A stretch of DNA of 64,000 nucleotides, taken from NCBI RefSeq assembly GCF_030408675.1, contig NZ_CP047200.1, forward strand, positions 744,001-808,000. Reading direction: 5' to 3'. Within the stretch, counting starts at the first letter, position 1, and every line of letters begins with the position of its first letter. The notes under the pieces are model-generated. The model searched no databases. It was given only the letters and a program-made list of their open reading frames with translations, and was not told the DNA's origin. This document shows, piece by piece, positions 8,511 through 20,008 of the stretch. Source of the stretch: Corynebacterium durum (GTDB lineage Bacteria > Actinomycetota > Actinomycetes > Mycobacteriales > Mycobacteriaceae). The translations under genes and the position numbers were made by a program.

Positions 8511-8723
8511 ATGACACCGATTATTACCGATGAAGTAACGGGCGTGAGATTGCTCACGTCGATGGAGTGTGCGGCAAAGGCTGGCATCGCCATAGGTACA
8601 TGGCGCGCGTATGTGGCATTGCGGAATGCTCCGAAGCCGGTGGCGAAACTGGACGGCCGCACGCCGTTGTGGAGCGAAGGGGAGGTGTTGCAATGGGTAA
8701 AAAGCCGCGCGATTGTGCAATGA
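8511..8723 (+). CDS. Small helix-turn-helix protein (excisionase/MerR-like) at the prophage end
   Basis: A 70-aa protein, MTPIITDEVTGVRLLTSMECAAKAG, with GGGGAGG at 8497-8503 before ATG 8511. The pattern LLTSMECAAKAGIAIGTWRAYVAL, then APKPVAKLDGRTPLWSEGEVLQWV, is that of winged or MerR-type DNA-binding proteins of the excisionase/AlpA class, where a helix-turn-helix is followed by a beta wing (DGRTPLW) and a final helix. It lies after the lysis terminator, in the place where corynephages such as beta carry cargo genes. It could be an excisionase-type or regulatory protein, or a cargo gene. Confidence in the gene is good, in its role moderate. Confidence 0.6.
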   Translation: MTPIITDEVTGVRLLTSMECAAKAGIAIGTWRAYVALRNAPKPVAKLDGRTPLWSEGEVLQWVKSRAIVQ

Positions 8724-8798
8724 TTGTGCAATGAACACGCCTATGAAGATAAAAACCCCTTTTGAACAGTATTTATATTCGTCGTATTTCATTCCCCG

Positions 8799-8863
8799 GC
8801 AGCTCCACAGATGAAGCCCCCAGTTTATGGTTTGAACTGGGGGCTTTGCCGCGGTGGAACTGC
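8799..8863. terminator. Composite palindrome between prophage end and host genes
   Basis: AAGCCCCCAGTT (8814-8825) and AACTGGGGGCTT (8835-8846) form a perfect 12-bp stem, nested in an outer pair GCAGCTCCAC (8799-8808) and GTGGAACTGC (8854-8863) with one mismatch. T-tracts are short on both sides. It may end the convergent transcripts of the phage gene and the roadblock operon, or be part of the attachment region. I found no second copy in the window. Confidence 0.5.
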
Positions 8864-8882
8864 GTGCGTTGTGTTAAGTGCC

Positions 8883-9353
8883 TTAGTCGTCAACCAGCCA
8901 TTCGGCGAGTTCGTCGGCCGCGTTGCGGATGTGGTGGATGACCATTCCTAGTTGGGTGTCCTCGGCGGAGACCCAGAGGAGGAGGTTGTTGACTGGCTCG
9001 TAGTCGACGCTGACCACCATGATAATTTCGTCGGGCATGGTAACGGCGACGACGGTTTCCCCGCCTGCGGCATCAGGATGACCCATGAGCTGTACCTGAG
9101 CGCCTGAAACACCATACATGGAGGAGTTTAGGGCGGACAGGCGGGCGGCGTCTTCGGCCTTGCTAAGTCCGACGGAACAGATGTGAATGCCGTCGCGGGT
9201 TCCCAGAAGTACGGCACGGATGCCGGGAAGTTCTCTGCGGATTCTGGTGATGAATGGCAGCGCAGCAGCGGCAATGTCGTTGGTGTTCAGGTCGCGACCA
9301 CGGATTTTGCGATGACGTGCGCCGGTTTCTGCTGTTTGTGTGGACTTTGACAT
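8883..9353 (-). CDS. Roadblock/LC7 domain protein (MglB/CvnB-like)
   Basis: A 156-aa protein with a charged 30-residue N-terminus and one roadblock/LC7 domain: IRAVLLGTRDGIHICSVGL, then ARLSALNSSMYGVSGAQVQLMG and ETVVAVTMPDEIIMVVSVD. Proteins of this fold dimerise and act as activators or platforms for small Ras-like GTPases, as MglB does for MglA and as CvnB does in the streptomycete conservons. The gene starts 3 bp after the stop of the GTPase gene with GGAG upstream, so the two are one operon and the proteins are probably partners. A signalling or polarity role is inferred; no target is visible. Confidence 0.8.
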   Translation of the reverse strand: MSKSTQTAETGARHRKIRGRDLNTNDIAAAALPFITRIRRELPGIRAVLLGTRDGIHICSVGLSKAEDAARLSALNSSMYGVSGAQVQLMGHPDAAGGETVVAVTMPDEIIMVVSVDYEPVNNLLLWVSAEDTQLGMVIHHIRNAADELAEWLVDD

Positions 9354-9356
9354 GGC

Positions 9357-9986
9357 TTAAACTCCGTTGAACTGTAAAACGTCGTTGACAACGCGGCGAA
9401 CATCGTCAATGTTTCGAGGATCGGCGGTAGTGACGCGGATATGGCCGAGTTCGAGCTGTTCAAGGGTTGCTTTAATCTCGTTCAGACCTTCGTCGGTGGG
9501 ATAGTTCACGCCGATAAGGATGCGGTGGCTGTTGGTCGGGCCGCCTGCTGTGGTGATCCACGACCCCAAATCAGTGCCTAGTGTGTCGCTGTCCCCGTAG
9601 AGCCAGATCACGATTCCCGCGTCGGGGTTGAGTAGGGGAGTGCGGGAGTCGGTGAACCGATCCTGTCCGGTTGTTCCGAACAATCCGATGACTTTCCCGT
9701 CTGGACGTACCCACATTCCGTAGTCAATGCCAACGGTCGTGGTGGTTTTTGACGTGTGCAAAAACTCCTCCGCCCCTTCAAACATCATGACTTCAGTATT
9801 GATTGGTGGCACAGACGACAATGTCTGCACCGCAGTGGTTTTGCCCACACCAACGGGGCCAATGAACACAACCTCGGCATCAGAAGGGGAGCCGACGATC
9901 GCATCATTAGCGATTTCTTCCTCTACCGTTGCTTTTCGACGCCGTGACCGTCGCGGTTGTTCGTTAGTAATCGGGTGTTCAGTCAT
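9357..9986 (-). CDS. Ras-like small GTPase of the MglA/CvnD type
   Basis: A 209-aa P-loop protein. An Arg/Lys-rich N-terminus is followed by Walker A G43-P-V-G-V-G-K49-T50, a switch region with THR-rich KTTTTVGIDYG, and L102-F-G-T-T-G-Q-D-R-F111 in the place of the Ras DxxGQ motif. The replacement of the Asp and the FGTxGQ form are usual in the conservon GTPases. The base-specificity motif is not a clear NKxD (IGVNYPTD), so nucleotide preference is uncertain. GGAGG lies 5 nt before the ATG. The gene is followed by a roadblock gene in the same operon and faces a second roadblock gene across a 96-bp promoter region, which suggests a GTPase with two roadblock partners. Confidence 0.8.
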   Translation of the reverse strand: MTEHPITNEQPRRSRRRKATVEEEIANDAIVGSPSDAEVVFIGPVGVGKTTAVQTLSSVPPINTEVMMFEGAEEFLHTSKTTTTVGIDYGMWVRPDGKVIGLFGTTGQDRFTDSRTPLLNPDAGIVIWLYGDSDTLGTDLGSWITTAGGPTNSHRILIGVNYPTDEGLNEIKATLEQLELGHIRVTTADPRNIDDVRRVVNDVLQFNGV

Positions 9987-10007
9987 TTTTCCTCCATCAG
10001 TTGAAAC

Positions 10008-10035
10008 AAATTATCACAATTTGTTTGCATGTCTA
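10008..10035 (-). promoter_or_regulatory. Candidate promoter of the GTPase-roadblock operon
   Basis: On the minus strand TAGACA (10035-10030) and TAATTT (10013-10008) are separated by 16 bp, ending 21 bp before the GTPase start. It overlaps the oppositely directed promoter at 10021-10049, so the two transcripts may compete or share control. Confidence 0.45.
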
Positions 10036-10049
10036 CTAAACGGTATGAT
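10021..10049 (+). promoter_or_regulatory. Candidate sigma-A promoter of the second roadblock gene
   Basis: TTGTTT (10021-10026) and TATGAT (10044-10049) are separated by exactly 17 bp. The start codon at 10083 follows with GAAAGGAA as ribosome-binding site. Confidence 0.6.
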
Positions 10050-10082
10050 TGTATAGATAAGAAGTAACTGAAAGGAACGTGA

Positions 10083-10451
10083 ATGTCACGCCAAGAAGAA
10101 CTTAATCGTCTGATCAATAACATTGCCTCTGACCTGGAAGGCTTCATGGGGGCCTCGGTGGTAGATGTTGAAACCGGTATGTCTCTCGCCAGCGTCTCGC
10201 GCATCAACGACTTTGACCTGGATGTTGCCTCTGCGTACAACAGTGAAATGGTGAAAGCTAAGCTCAAGACCATCCGTGCGTTGAACCTTCAGGTCAACCT
10301 GGTGGACATGCTTCTCACCCTGGAAAATCAGCTCCACCTTGTACGCCTCCTTGACTCTCAGCTGTTCCTCTATGTGGCTGTCAGTAGCGATAACTGCAAC
10401 TTGGCCCTCCTGCGCTCCACCGTTGCGCGTCGCGTTGCTGAACTGGGATAG
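10083..10451 (+). CDS. Second roadblock/LC7-like protein, divergent from the GTPase
   Basis: A 122-aa single-domain protein (MSRQEELNRLINNIASDLEG) with the roadblock layout: FMGASVVDVETGMSLASVSR, a helix with YNSEMVKAKLKTIRALNL, then LLTLENQLHLVRLLDSQLFLYVAVSS. It resembles short roadblock proteins that carry only the core fold, unlike the other copy at 8883-9353, which has an N-terminal extension. AAAGGAA precedes ATG 10083. It is transcribed away from the GTPase operon and ends in a strong hairpin. A role as a second GTPase regulator or dimer partner is likely from context; no enzymatic motif exists. Confidence 0.75.
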   Translation: MSRQEELNRLINNIASDLEGFMGASVVDVETGMSLASVSRINDFDLDVASAYNSEMVKAKLKTIRALNLQVNLVDMLLTLENQLHLVRLLDSQLFLYVAVSSDNCNLALLRSTVARRVAELG

Positions 10452-10482
10452 AATTGGCAGTTAGAAGACTGCTTGGTTGCTA

Positions 10483-10523
10483 GCTAACGACCCTCACGGA
10501 TAACAATAGTGAGGGTCGTTAGC
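10483..10523 (+). terminator. Hairpin after the roadblock gene
   Basis: GCTAACGACCCTCAC (10483-10497) and GTGAGGGTCGTTAGC (10509-10523) form a perfect 15-bp stem with an 11-nt loop, 31 bp after the stop codon. Only a short ATTT follows, so termination may be imperfect. Confidence 0.65.
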
Positions 10524-10574
10524 ATTTGCGATAAAAACGACTGAACGTAAGCAAAAACTCAGATAAATTTAAGT

Positions 10575-11012
10575 ATGGCCCGTGAGGCCAGGCTGCCCTA
10601 CAGTGGGGGTGTGACTGTCTTCAAGGGAATCTTGATCGGGTTGGGAACGGTGTTCCTTGTGCTTGGGGCAATAGGCGCAGTGGTGCCTTTGTTGCCTACC
10701 ACGCCGTTCCTTCTTGCTGCGGGAGCATGTTTTGCGCGAAGCTCTGATCGAATGCACGCTTACCTGTATAACCATCGGATTTTTGGAGAGTATCTCCGTA
10801 ACTACGAAAAACGGGAGATGACGACTCCTCACAAGGTTCGGACGTTGACGGTGATGTGGTTGGGGATTGGACTGTCCATGTTTCTTTCAGGTAAGCCGAT
10901 TGTGATTGTCATTCTTGGATGTATCGCGACGCTGGTCACAATACATATCGTCCGCCTTAAGCCTGTTCTTACTGCTGAGCAAGTGGAAGAGCGAGCTCCA
11001 TCATCGTTGTAA
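10575..11012 (+). CDS. DUF454 (YbaN-type) inner membrane protein
   Basis: A 145-aa membrane protein. Its hallmark is VFLVLGAIGAVVPLLPTTPFLLAAGACFARSS, followed by a soluble loop with LYNHRIFGEYLRNYEKREMT and two more hydrophobic segments (VRTLTVMWLGIGLSMFLSG, IVIVILGCIATLVTIHIV). This is the conserved layout of DUF454/YbaN; the biochemical role of the family is not known. No Shine-Dalgarno is seen before ATG 10575, but a TAAATT/GATAAA element 5-7 nt upstream would allow a leaderless transcript. GTG 10611 is an alternative. Its 3' end overlaps convergent deoD by 44 bp. Confidence 0.85.
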   Translation: MAREARLPYSGGVTVFKGILIGLGTVFLVLGAIGAVVPLLPTTPFLLAAGACFARSSDRMHAYLYNHRIFGEYLRNYEKREMTTPHKVRTLTVMWLGIGLSMFLSGKPIVIVILGCIATLVTIHIVRLKPVLTAEQVEERAPSSL

Positions 11013-11685
11013 ACGCATGTTGCCTTTCTTCCGGTGTGGTTTTCGCTCCGGTGACAATACTGTCAGAGACAGTAAAAATTCCCAGTGCCTCAACGCCTGC
11101 ATGAGCTGCAATCGAGTAGAGTGCTGCAGTTTCCATCTCCACAGCAAGAACGCCCATGCTTGCCCAGCGCTCATTGAAGGCGGAGTCAGCGTTATAGAAA
11201 ACATCACTAGACAGGACATTTCCTACATGTGGGATGACTCCCTGGCGCTGTGCTTGCTCTAGCACAGCGGAGATAAGCGGCCATGAACCGGTTGGGGCAT
11301 AGGTTCCGGGCAATTTGTATTGCTGTAAGAAGTTGGAATCAGTGGACGCTGACTGTGCAATGACAACATCGTAAAGGTCAAGATTTTGCTGCAGTGACCC
11401 GCACGAACCGACACGAATCAGCCTCTTTGCGCCAAAAACATGAATGAGTTCCCAGGCGTATATCGATATCGATGGCATACCCATGCCGCTGCCCATCACG
11501 GAAACCAGGTTGCCCTGATATGTTCCAGTAAAACCCAACATGTTCCGCACTGAATTGAACTGCACAGGATTCTCTAGATACGTCTCGGCAATGAACTGTG
11601 CTCGAAGTGGATCACCAGGCATAAGCACGGTCTCGGCTATTGGGACTCCTTGTGGGTTTATATGTGGTGTGCTGGCCTGGCTCAT
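10969..11685 (-). CDS. deoD: Purine-nucleoside phosphorylase DeoD
   Basis: A 238-aa hexameric-type purine-nucleoside phosphorylase, of the usual family length. The phosphate and nucleoside site motifs are clear: ETVLMPGDPLRAQFIAETYL, VMGSGMGMPSISIY, LIRVGSCGSLQ, VLAVEMETAALYSIAA and SDSIVTGAKTTPEER, with the Asp that protonates the base in VSDS. It splits purine (deoxy)ribonucleosides to base and pentose-1-phosphate in the cytoplasm. AAGGAGA lies 5 nt before the ATG. It is transcribed away from the rrn operon and overlaps the 3' end of the DUF454 gene. Confidence 0.95.
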   Translation of the reverse strand: MSQASTPHINPQGVPIAETVLMPGDPLRAQFIAETYLENPVQFNSVRNMLGFTGTYQGNLVSVMGSGMGMPSISIYAWELIHVFGAKRLIRVGSCGSLQQNLDLYDVVIAQSASTDSNFLQQYKLPGTYAPTGSWPLISAVLEQAQRQGVIPHVGNVLSSDVFYNADSAFNERWASMGVLAVEMETAALYSIAAHAGVEALGIFTVSDSIVTGAKTTPEERQHAFTTMMELALPLAQQ

Positions 11686-11806
11686 GAAGTCTCCTTGGCG
11701 GTGAAGGGTAAGAATCTGATTCTTATGCTAAGAATGTGCACAATGTTTGGCAACGATGTGAAAGGTGCCGTCTGCTGGTGCGAGAAAAGTGCCCTGACCA
11801 CCACAC

Positions 11807-11835
11807 TTGTCACACCACACACCACTCTGTATATT
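11807..11835 (+). promoter_or_regulatory. Promoter of the rRNA operon
   Basis: TTGTCA (11807-11812), a 17-bp spacer and TATATT (11830-11835) form a near-consensus sigma-A promoter about 350 bp upstream of 16S. The 11686-12184 interval contains no gene; besides this promoter it holds a leader with hairpins. Further rrn promoters are possible but less clear. Confidence 0.65.
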
Positions 11836-12002
11836 AGAACAACGTCAGCGCAACAACACTGACACCAACAACCAGCACCCAACACAGAGTTGACAACCAA
11901 CCCTGCAAGCCGGTAAGTTGGAAAAAGTCACTCCTCAACCCTTAAACCAACATAAAAAATTAAGGGACACCTTGAGAAGCGCTGACAATACCTCTTTTTT
12001 GT

Positions 12003-12070
12003 TGTGTGAGAACTCAATAGCGTACCAAGTACTACACACACCCACACACTAGTGTTGTGTGGGTGTCGCA
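12003..12070 (+). promoter_or_regulatory. rrn leader: boxA-like antitermination element and processing hairpin
   Basis: TGTGTGAGAACTCAATAG at 12003-12020 matches the GAGAACTCAATAG element in actinobacterial rRNA leaders, where NusB/S10 antitermination acts. A related TGTGAGAACTGTATAG lies in the 16S-23S spacer near 13868. Just downstream a CACACCCACACAC / GTTGTGTGGGTGT hairpin (about 12036-12068) probably helps RNase III processing. Confidence 0.55.
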
Positions 12071-12184
12071 CACCCCGACCCTGGTAGTGGTGGGGGTGTG
12101 TTGCTCTTGTCAAGAGATACACGCTTGAAACACTATTATTTTGTTTTTGTTTTGTGCACGACACACGCATTTGTTTGTGTGTTG

Positions 12185-17123
<4,939 letters not shown>

Positions 17124-17305
17124 CCCATAGTGGTGGTGTGCCACAGGATTGTGTGCGATAGGGCACATGGTGTGGGAAACATATGCGTGTGTTGACAACA
17201 CAGAGGAATGATGAAAACAGGACGTCGCTGCCGTTGGTGGTGTGTGGTTTCGTGGTCTGCTGTGCAGTGTCTGGCGCAACACCTGGTGTGTTGTTGTGTT
17301 GGGTG

Positions 17306-17425
17306 TGTTGGTGGTGATAGTCGCAGGGTCACGCCCGGTTGTCCTTTTCGAACCCGGTTGCTAAGTCTGTGGGCGCTGATGGTACTGCACCTGGGAGGGT
17401 GTGGGAGAGTAGGTTACTGCCAGCA
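17306..17425 (+). rRNA. rrf: 5S ribosomal RNA
   Basis: 120 nt. The closing helix is formed by TGTTGGTGGT (17306-17315) and ACTGCCAGCA (17416-17425). The inner sequences CGAACCCGG and GGGAGAGTAGG are typical of 5S. It follows 23S by about 180 bp. Confidence 0.93.
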
Positions 17426-17447
17426 TTGATAACTTCAAATAGATGGT

Positions 17448-17506
17448 GGGTGGGGTGTTGTGTGTGCCTGGTGTGGCACTGGCACCCCACCCCCTTTTTT
17501 TTGTTG
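17448..17506 (+). terminator. rrn operon terminator
   Basis: GGGTGGGGTG (17448-17457) pairs with CACCCCACCC (17483-17492), followed by a long T-rich tract, 23 bp after 5S. Confidence 0.85.
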
Positions 17507-17540
17507 TTTTGTTTGTTTGTTTTGCTATACGGGTGCGGGG

Positions 17541-17667
17541 TTATGGGGTGTCGTTGATGTAGGCGATGAGTTGTTGTGCTTCGTTGATCAGGGGGTTGCC
17601 GAAGAATCGGGGACTAGACAACAACACCAACACAACACCAGCCGCCAGTACGTGATAGAAGCAGAGC
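17541..17667 (-). pseudogene. Possible coding remnant downstream of the DUF3239 gene
   Basis: On the minus strand a frame ends ...SSPRFFGNPLINEAQQLIAYINDTP before a stop at 17541. The last 20 residues look protein-like, but no start or ribosome-binding site belongs to it and it overlaps the DUF3239 end in another frame. It may be the original C-terminus of a lost gene, or chance. Confidence 0.2.
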
Positions 17668-18309
17668 CTAGAGATCGATGAGATTATGGGGGGAAGAAAA
17701 GACCTCGTCAAGGCGTCCTTTATTTTGTTTAAGCAGTTCCCATTGTTCCTGCGGGATTGCAGCGTGAGCATCGGCAATGACCTTGCTGGAGGGGGTTGCC
17801 CAGGCGATGGGCATGGGAGTGATTTCGTCCCACTGGTCTTTGGTGTTCAGGGAACGTCGGCCAGACACACCTACGCTGGGGACTTCTTCACCCTCAACCC
17901 GCTCATGTCCGTTGATTCGGGTGATGTTACGTGCAGCCAGGGCCCATTGAGGTGAAAGATCTGGGTCGATGTTTTTGTTTACGAGTGCAAGGAGAACCAG
18001 GTCGCGCGGGTTGACTTGGGCGATGATGGCGGGAACGAGGGGGTACTGGCGGTAAATGTTCTCGGGGGTTCCTACTTTTTTGGGGATGATGTTGATCATG
18101 GCGAAGCTGATGATGGCCATGATGCCTAGGACAATGGCAAGAATCCAGCCCCAGATGGCTTGGTTGGACCACCATAGTGCGGCCGCAGCGAGGATGAGTT
18201 GGAGAAGTCCGTAAACGCCGGCGCTGGTTTGCAGTCGCTTTGTGTCTTTGAATAGTTCGTTGTTTTTCTTGTTGTGCTCGATATCCACGTCGAACGTGAA
18301 GTTGTTCAT
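17668..18309 (-). CDS. DUF3239-type membrane protein
   Basis: A 213-aa protein beginning MNNFTFDVDIEHNKKNNELFKDTKRLQ. The start at 18309 is chosen because it follows the helicase stop by one base; a longer frame would overlap the helicase. Two adjacent hydrophobic segments (VYGLLQLILAAAALWW, IWGWILAIVLGIMAIISFAMINII) are followed by a soluble domain with YRQYPLVPAIIAQVNPRDLVLLALVNK and a conserved-looking IAWATPSSKVIADAHAAIPQEQWELL. I recognise this as the corynebacterial DUF3239 family, whose function is unknown. The tight spacing to the XPB helicase gene indicates one transcript, although no shared function is evident. Confidence 0.7.
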   Translation of the reverse strand: MNNFTFDVDIEHNKKNNELFKDTKRLQTSAGVYGLLQLILAAAALWWSNQAIWGWILAIVLGIMAIISFAMINIIPKKVGTPENIYRQYPLVPAIIAQVNPRDLVLLALVNKNIDPDLSPQWALAARNITRINGHERVEGEEVPSVGVSGRRSLNTKDQWDEITPMPIAWATPSSKVIADAHAAIPQEQWELLKQNKGRLDEVFSSPHNLIDL

Positions 18310-18310
18310 C

Positions 18311-19972
18311 CTAGTTGTCCTTGATGGGGAAGAGTAGATCGTCGGCATCGACAATGCGGTAGGCGTAGCCTTGTTCAGCGAGGAAGCGTTGGCGGTGTGC
18401 CGCGTATTCGGTGTCGAGCGTATCGCGGCTGACTACGGTGTAGAACAGGGCTTCGCGACCGTTAGCTTTGGGCCGGAGGAGGCGGCCTAGGCGTTGGGCT
18501 TCCTCTTGCCGAGACCCGAACGTGCCGGAGACTTGGATGGCCACGGCCGCTTCGGGGAGGTCGATAGAGAAGTTAGCCACTTTACTCACGACCAGCACGT
18601 TGAGGGTACCTTTACGGAAGGCATCAAAGAGTTCTTCGCGTTTTTTGTTGGAGGTCTTGCCATCAATGACAGGGGCGTCAAGGATGCCGCCGAGTTCTTC
18701 AAGCTGGTCAATATAGGCGCCGATCACCAGGGTTGGCTCGCCTTTGTGCTGCTCTACAAGTTTTTTTACCACTTTGTTTTTGGTTTCAGCGCAGGCTGCA
18801 AGGCGGTAGCGGACCGATCGTTCAGCGGTGGCGTAGGCCATGCGTTCTGCTTTTGTCATGGTCACGCGTACTTCAACGCATTCGGCGGCGGCAATGTAGC
18901 CTTGGGCTTCGATGTCTTTCCACGGGGCGTCGTAACGTTTGGGGCCGATGAGGGAGAAGACGTCGCCCTCTAGACCATCCTCGCGGACAAGCGTGGCGGT
19001 GAGGCCGAGGCGGCGGCGGGATTGCAGGTCCGAGGTCATGCGGAAGACGGGAGCGGGGAGAAGGTGAACTTCGTCGTAGATTATCAGTCCCCAGTCGCGA
19101 GAGTCGAAAAGCTCTAGCGCCCGGTATTCACCTTTTGTTTTTCGGGTGACTACTTGGTAGGTGGCGATGGTCACAGGGCGGATTTCTTTTTTTTCTCCCG
19201 AGTATTCGCCGATTTCTTCTTCGGTTAGGGACGTGCGGCGGAGAAGTTCGTCGCGCCATTGGCGGCCTGCCACAGTGTTGGTCACCAGTATGAGGGTTGT
19301 GGCCTGGGCTTTTGCCATTGCTGCAGCTCCCACCATGGTCTTCCCGGCTCCGCAGGGAAGGACGACGACGCCGGAGCCACCTTCCCAGAAGGAATCAGCG
19401 GCGAAGCGCTGGTAGTCACGCAGTGACCAGTCGGTTTCTTCAAGGGCGATAGGGTGTGCCTCGCCATCAACGTATCCGGCGAGGTCTTCGGCAGGCCAGC
19501 CTACTTTCAGTAGTTCTTGTTTCAGGCGTCCGCGTTCGGAGGGGTGCACGACCACGGAGGTGTCGTCAATCGTGGCTCCCAGCATGGGGGCTATTTTTTT
19601 GTGCCGGGTGATTTCGGCAATGATGGCGGGTTCCGCAGATTCCAGAATGAGCCCGTGGGCTGGGTGTTTGTGAAGCTTGACCCGGCCATAGCGACTCATG
19701 GTCTCCACGACGTCAATAAGCAGGGGGTGGGGAACGGGGAAGCGCGAGTAGCGTTCCAGGACGTCGACAAGCTGTTCTGCATCGTGACCGGCGGCGCGGG
19801 CGTTCCACACGGCAAGCGGGGTGATGCGGTAGGTGTGAACATGCTCAGGGGCGCGTTCCAGTTCCGCGAAGGGCGCGAGGGCAGCGCGGGCTTCGTCGGC
19901 AAGCGCATGATCGATTTCTAGAAGGACTGTTTTGTCGGATTGGACGATGAGCGGTCCATCACCAAAAGCCAC
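18311..19972 (-). CDS. XPB/RAD25-type DNA repair helicase
   Basis: A 553-aa SF2 helicase. GTG 19972 has AAGGAG upstream. An N-terminal damage-recognition-like part (residues 1 to about 180, VHTYRITPLAVWNARAAGHDAEQLVDVLERYSRF) precedes the motor core: Walker A VLPCGAGKTMVG, motif II IIYDEVHLLPAP, motif III GLTATLVREDG, and C-terminal motifs SKVANFSIDLPEA and EEAQRLGRLLRPK. It is the bacterial XPB, an ATP-dependent 3'-5' DNA unwinding enzyme, as in M. tuberculosis (Rv0861c). It lies directly downstream of a large helicase-associated protein, the same pairing as in mycobacteria, which suggests the two act together. Confidence 0.92.
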   Translation of the reverse strand: MAFGDGPLIVQSDKTVLLEIDHALADEARAALAPFAELERAPEHVHTYRITPLAVWNARAAGHDAEQLVDVLERYSRFPVPHPLLIDVVETMSRYGRVKLHKHPAHGLILESAEPAIIAEITRHKKIAPMLGATIDDTSVVVHPSERGRLKQELLKVGWPAEDLAGYVDGEAHPIALEETDWSLRDYQRFAADSFWEGGSGVVVLPCGAGKTMVGAAAMAKAQATTLILVTNTVAGRQWRDELLRRTSLTEEEIGEYSGEKKEIRPVTIATYQVVTRKTKGEYRALELFDSRDWGLIIYDEVHLLPAPVFRMTSDLQSRRRLGLTATLVREDGLEGDVFSLIGPKRYDAPWKDIEAQGYIAAAECVEVRVTMTKAERMAYATAERSVRYRLAACAETKNKVVKKLVEQHKGEPTLVIGAYIDQLEELGGILDAPVIDGKTSNKKREELFDAFRKGTLNVLVVSKVANFSIDLPEAAVAIQVSGTFGSRQEEAQRLGRLLRPKANGREALFYTVVSRDTLDTEYAAHRQRFLAEQGYAYRIVDADDLLFPIKDN

Positions 19973-20008
19973 GAGGTCTCCTTACAGTATGTAAAGTAAA
20001 CCTCCATT

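Noticed and set aside
8438..8882. Diphtheria-type toxin gene in the cargo slot
   Set aside because: The only gene there is a 70-aa helix-turn-helix protein; no ADP-ribosyltransferase sequence is present.
8883..8900. Transposase or insertion sequence anywhere in the window
   Set aside because: No transposase motif or IS-type terminal repeats with target duplications were found; the only mobile element with genes is the prophage.
9357..9986. Loss of the Ras DxxG motif as evidence of a dead GTPase
   Set aside because: The FGTxGQ form is usual in the conservon-type GTPases, so it is not a defect.
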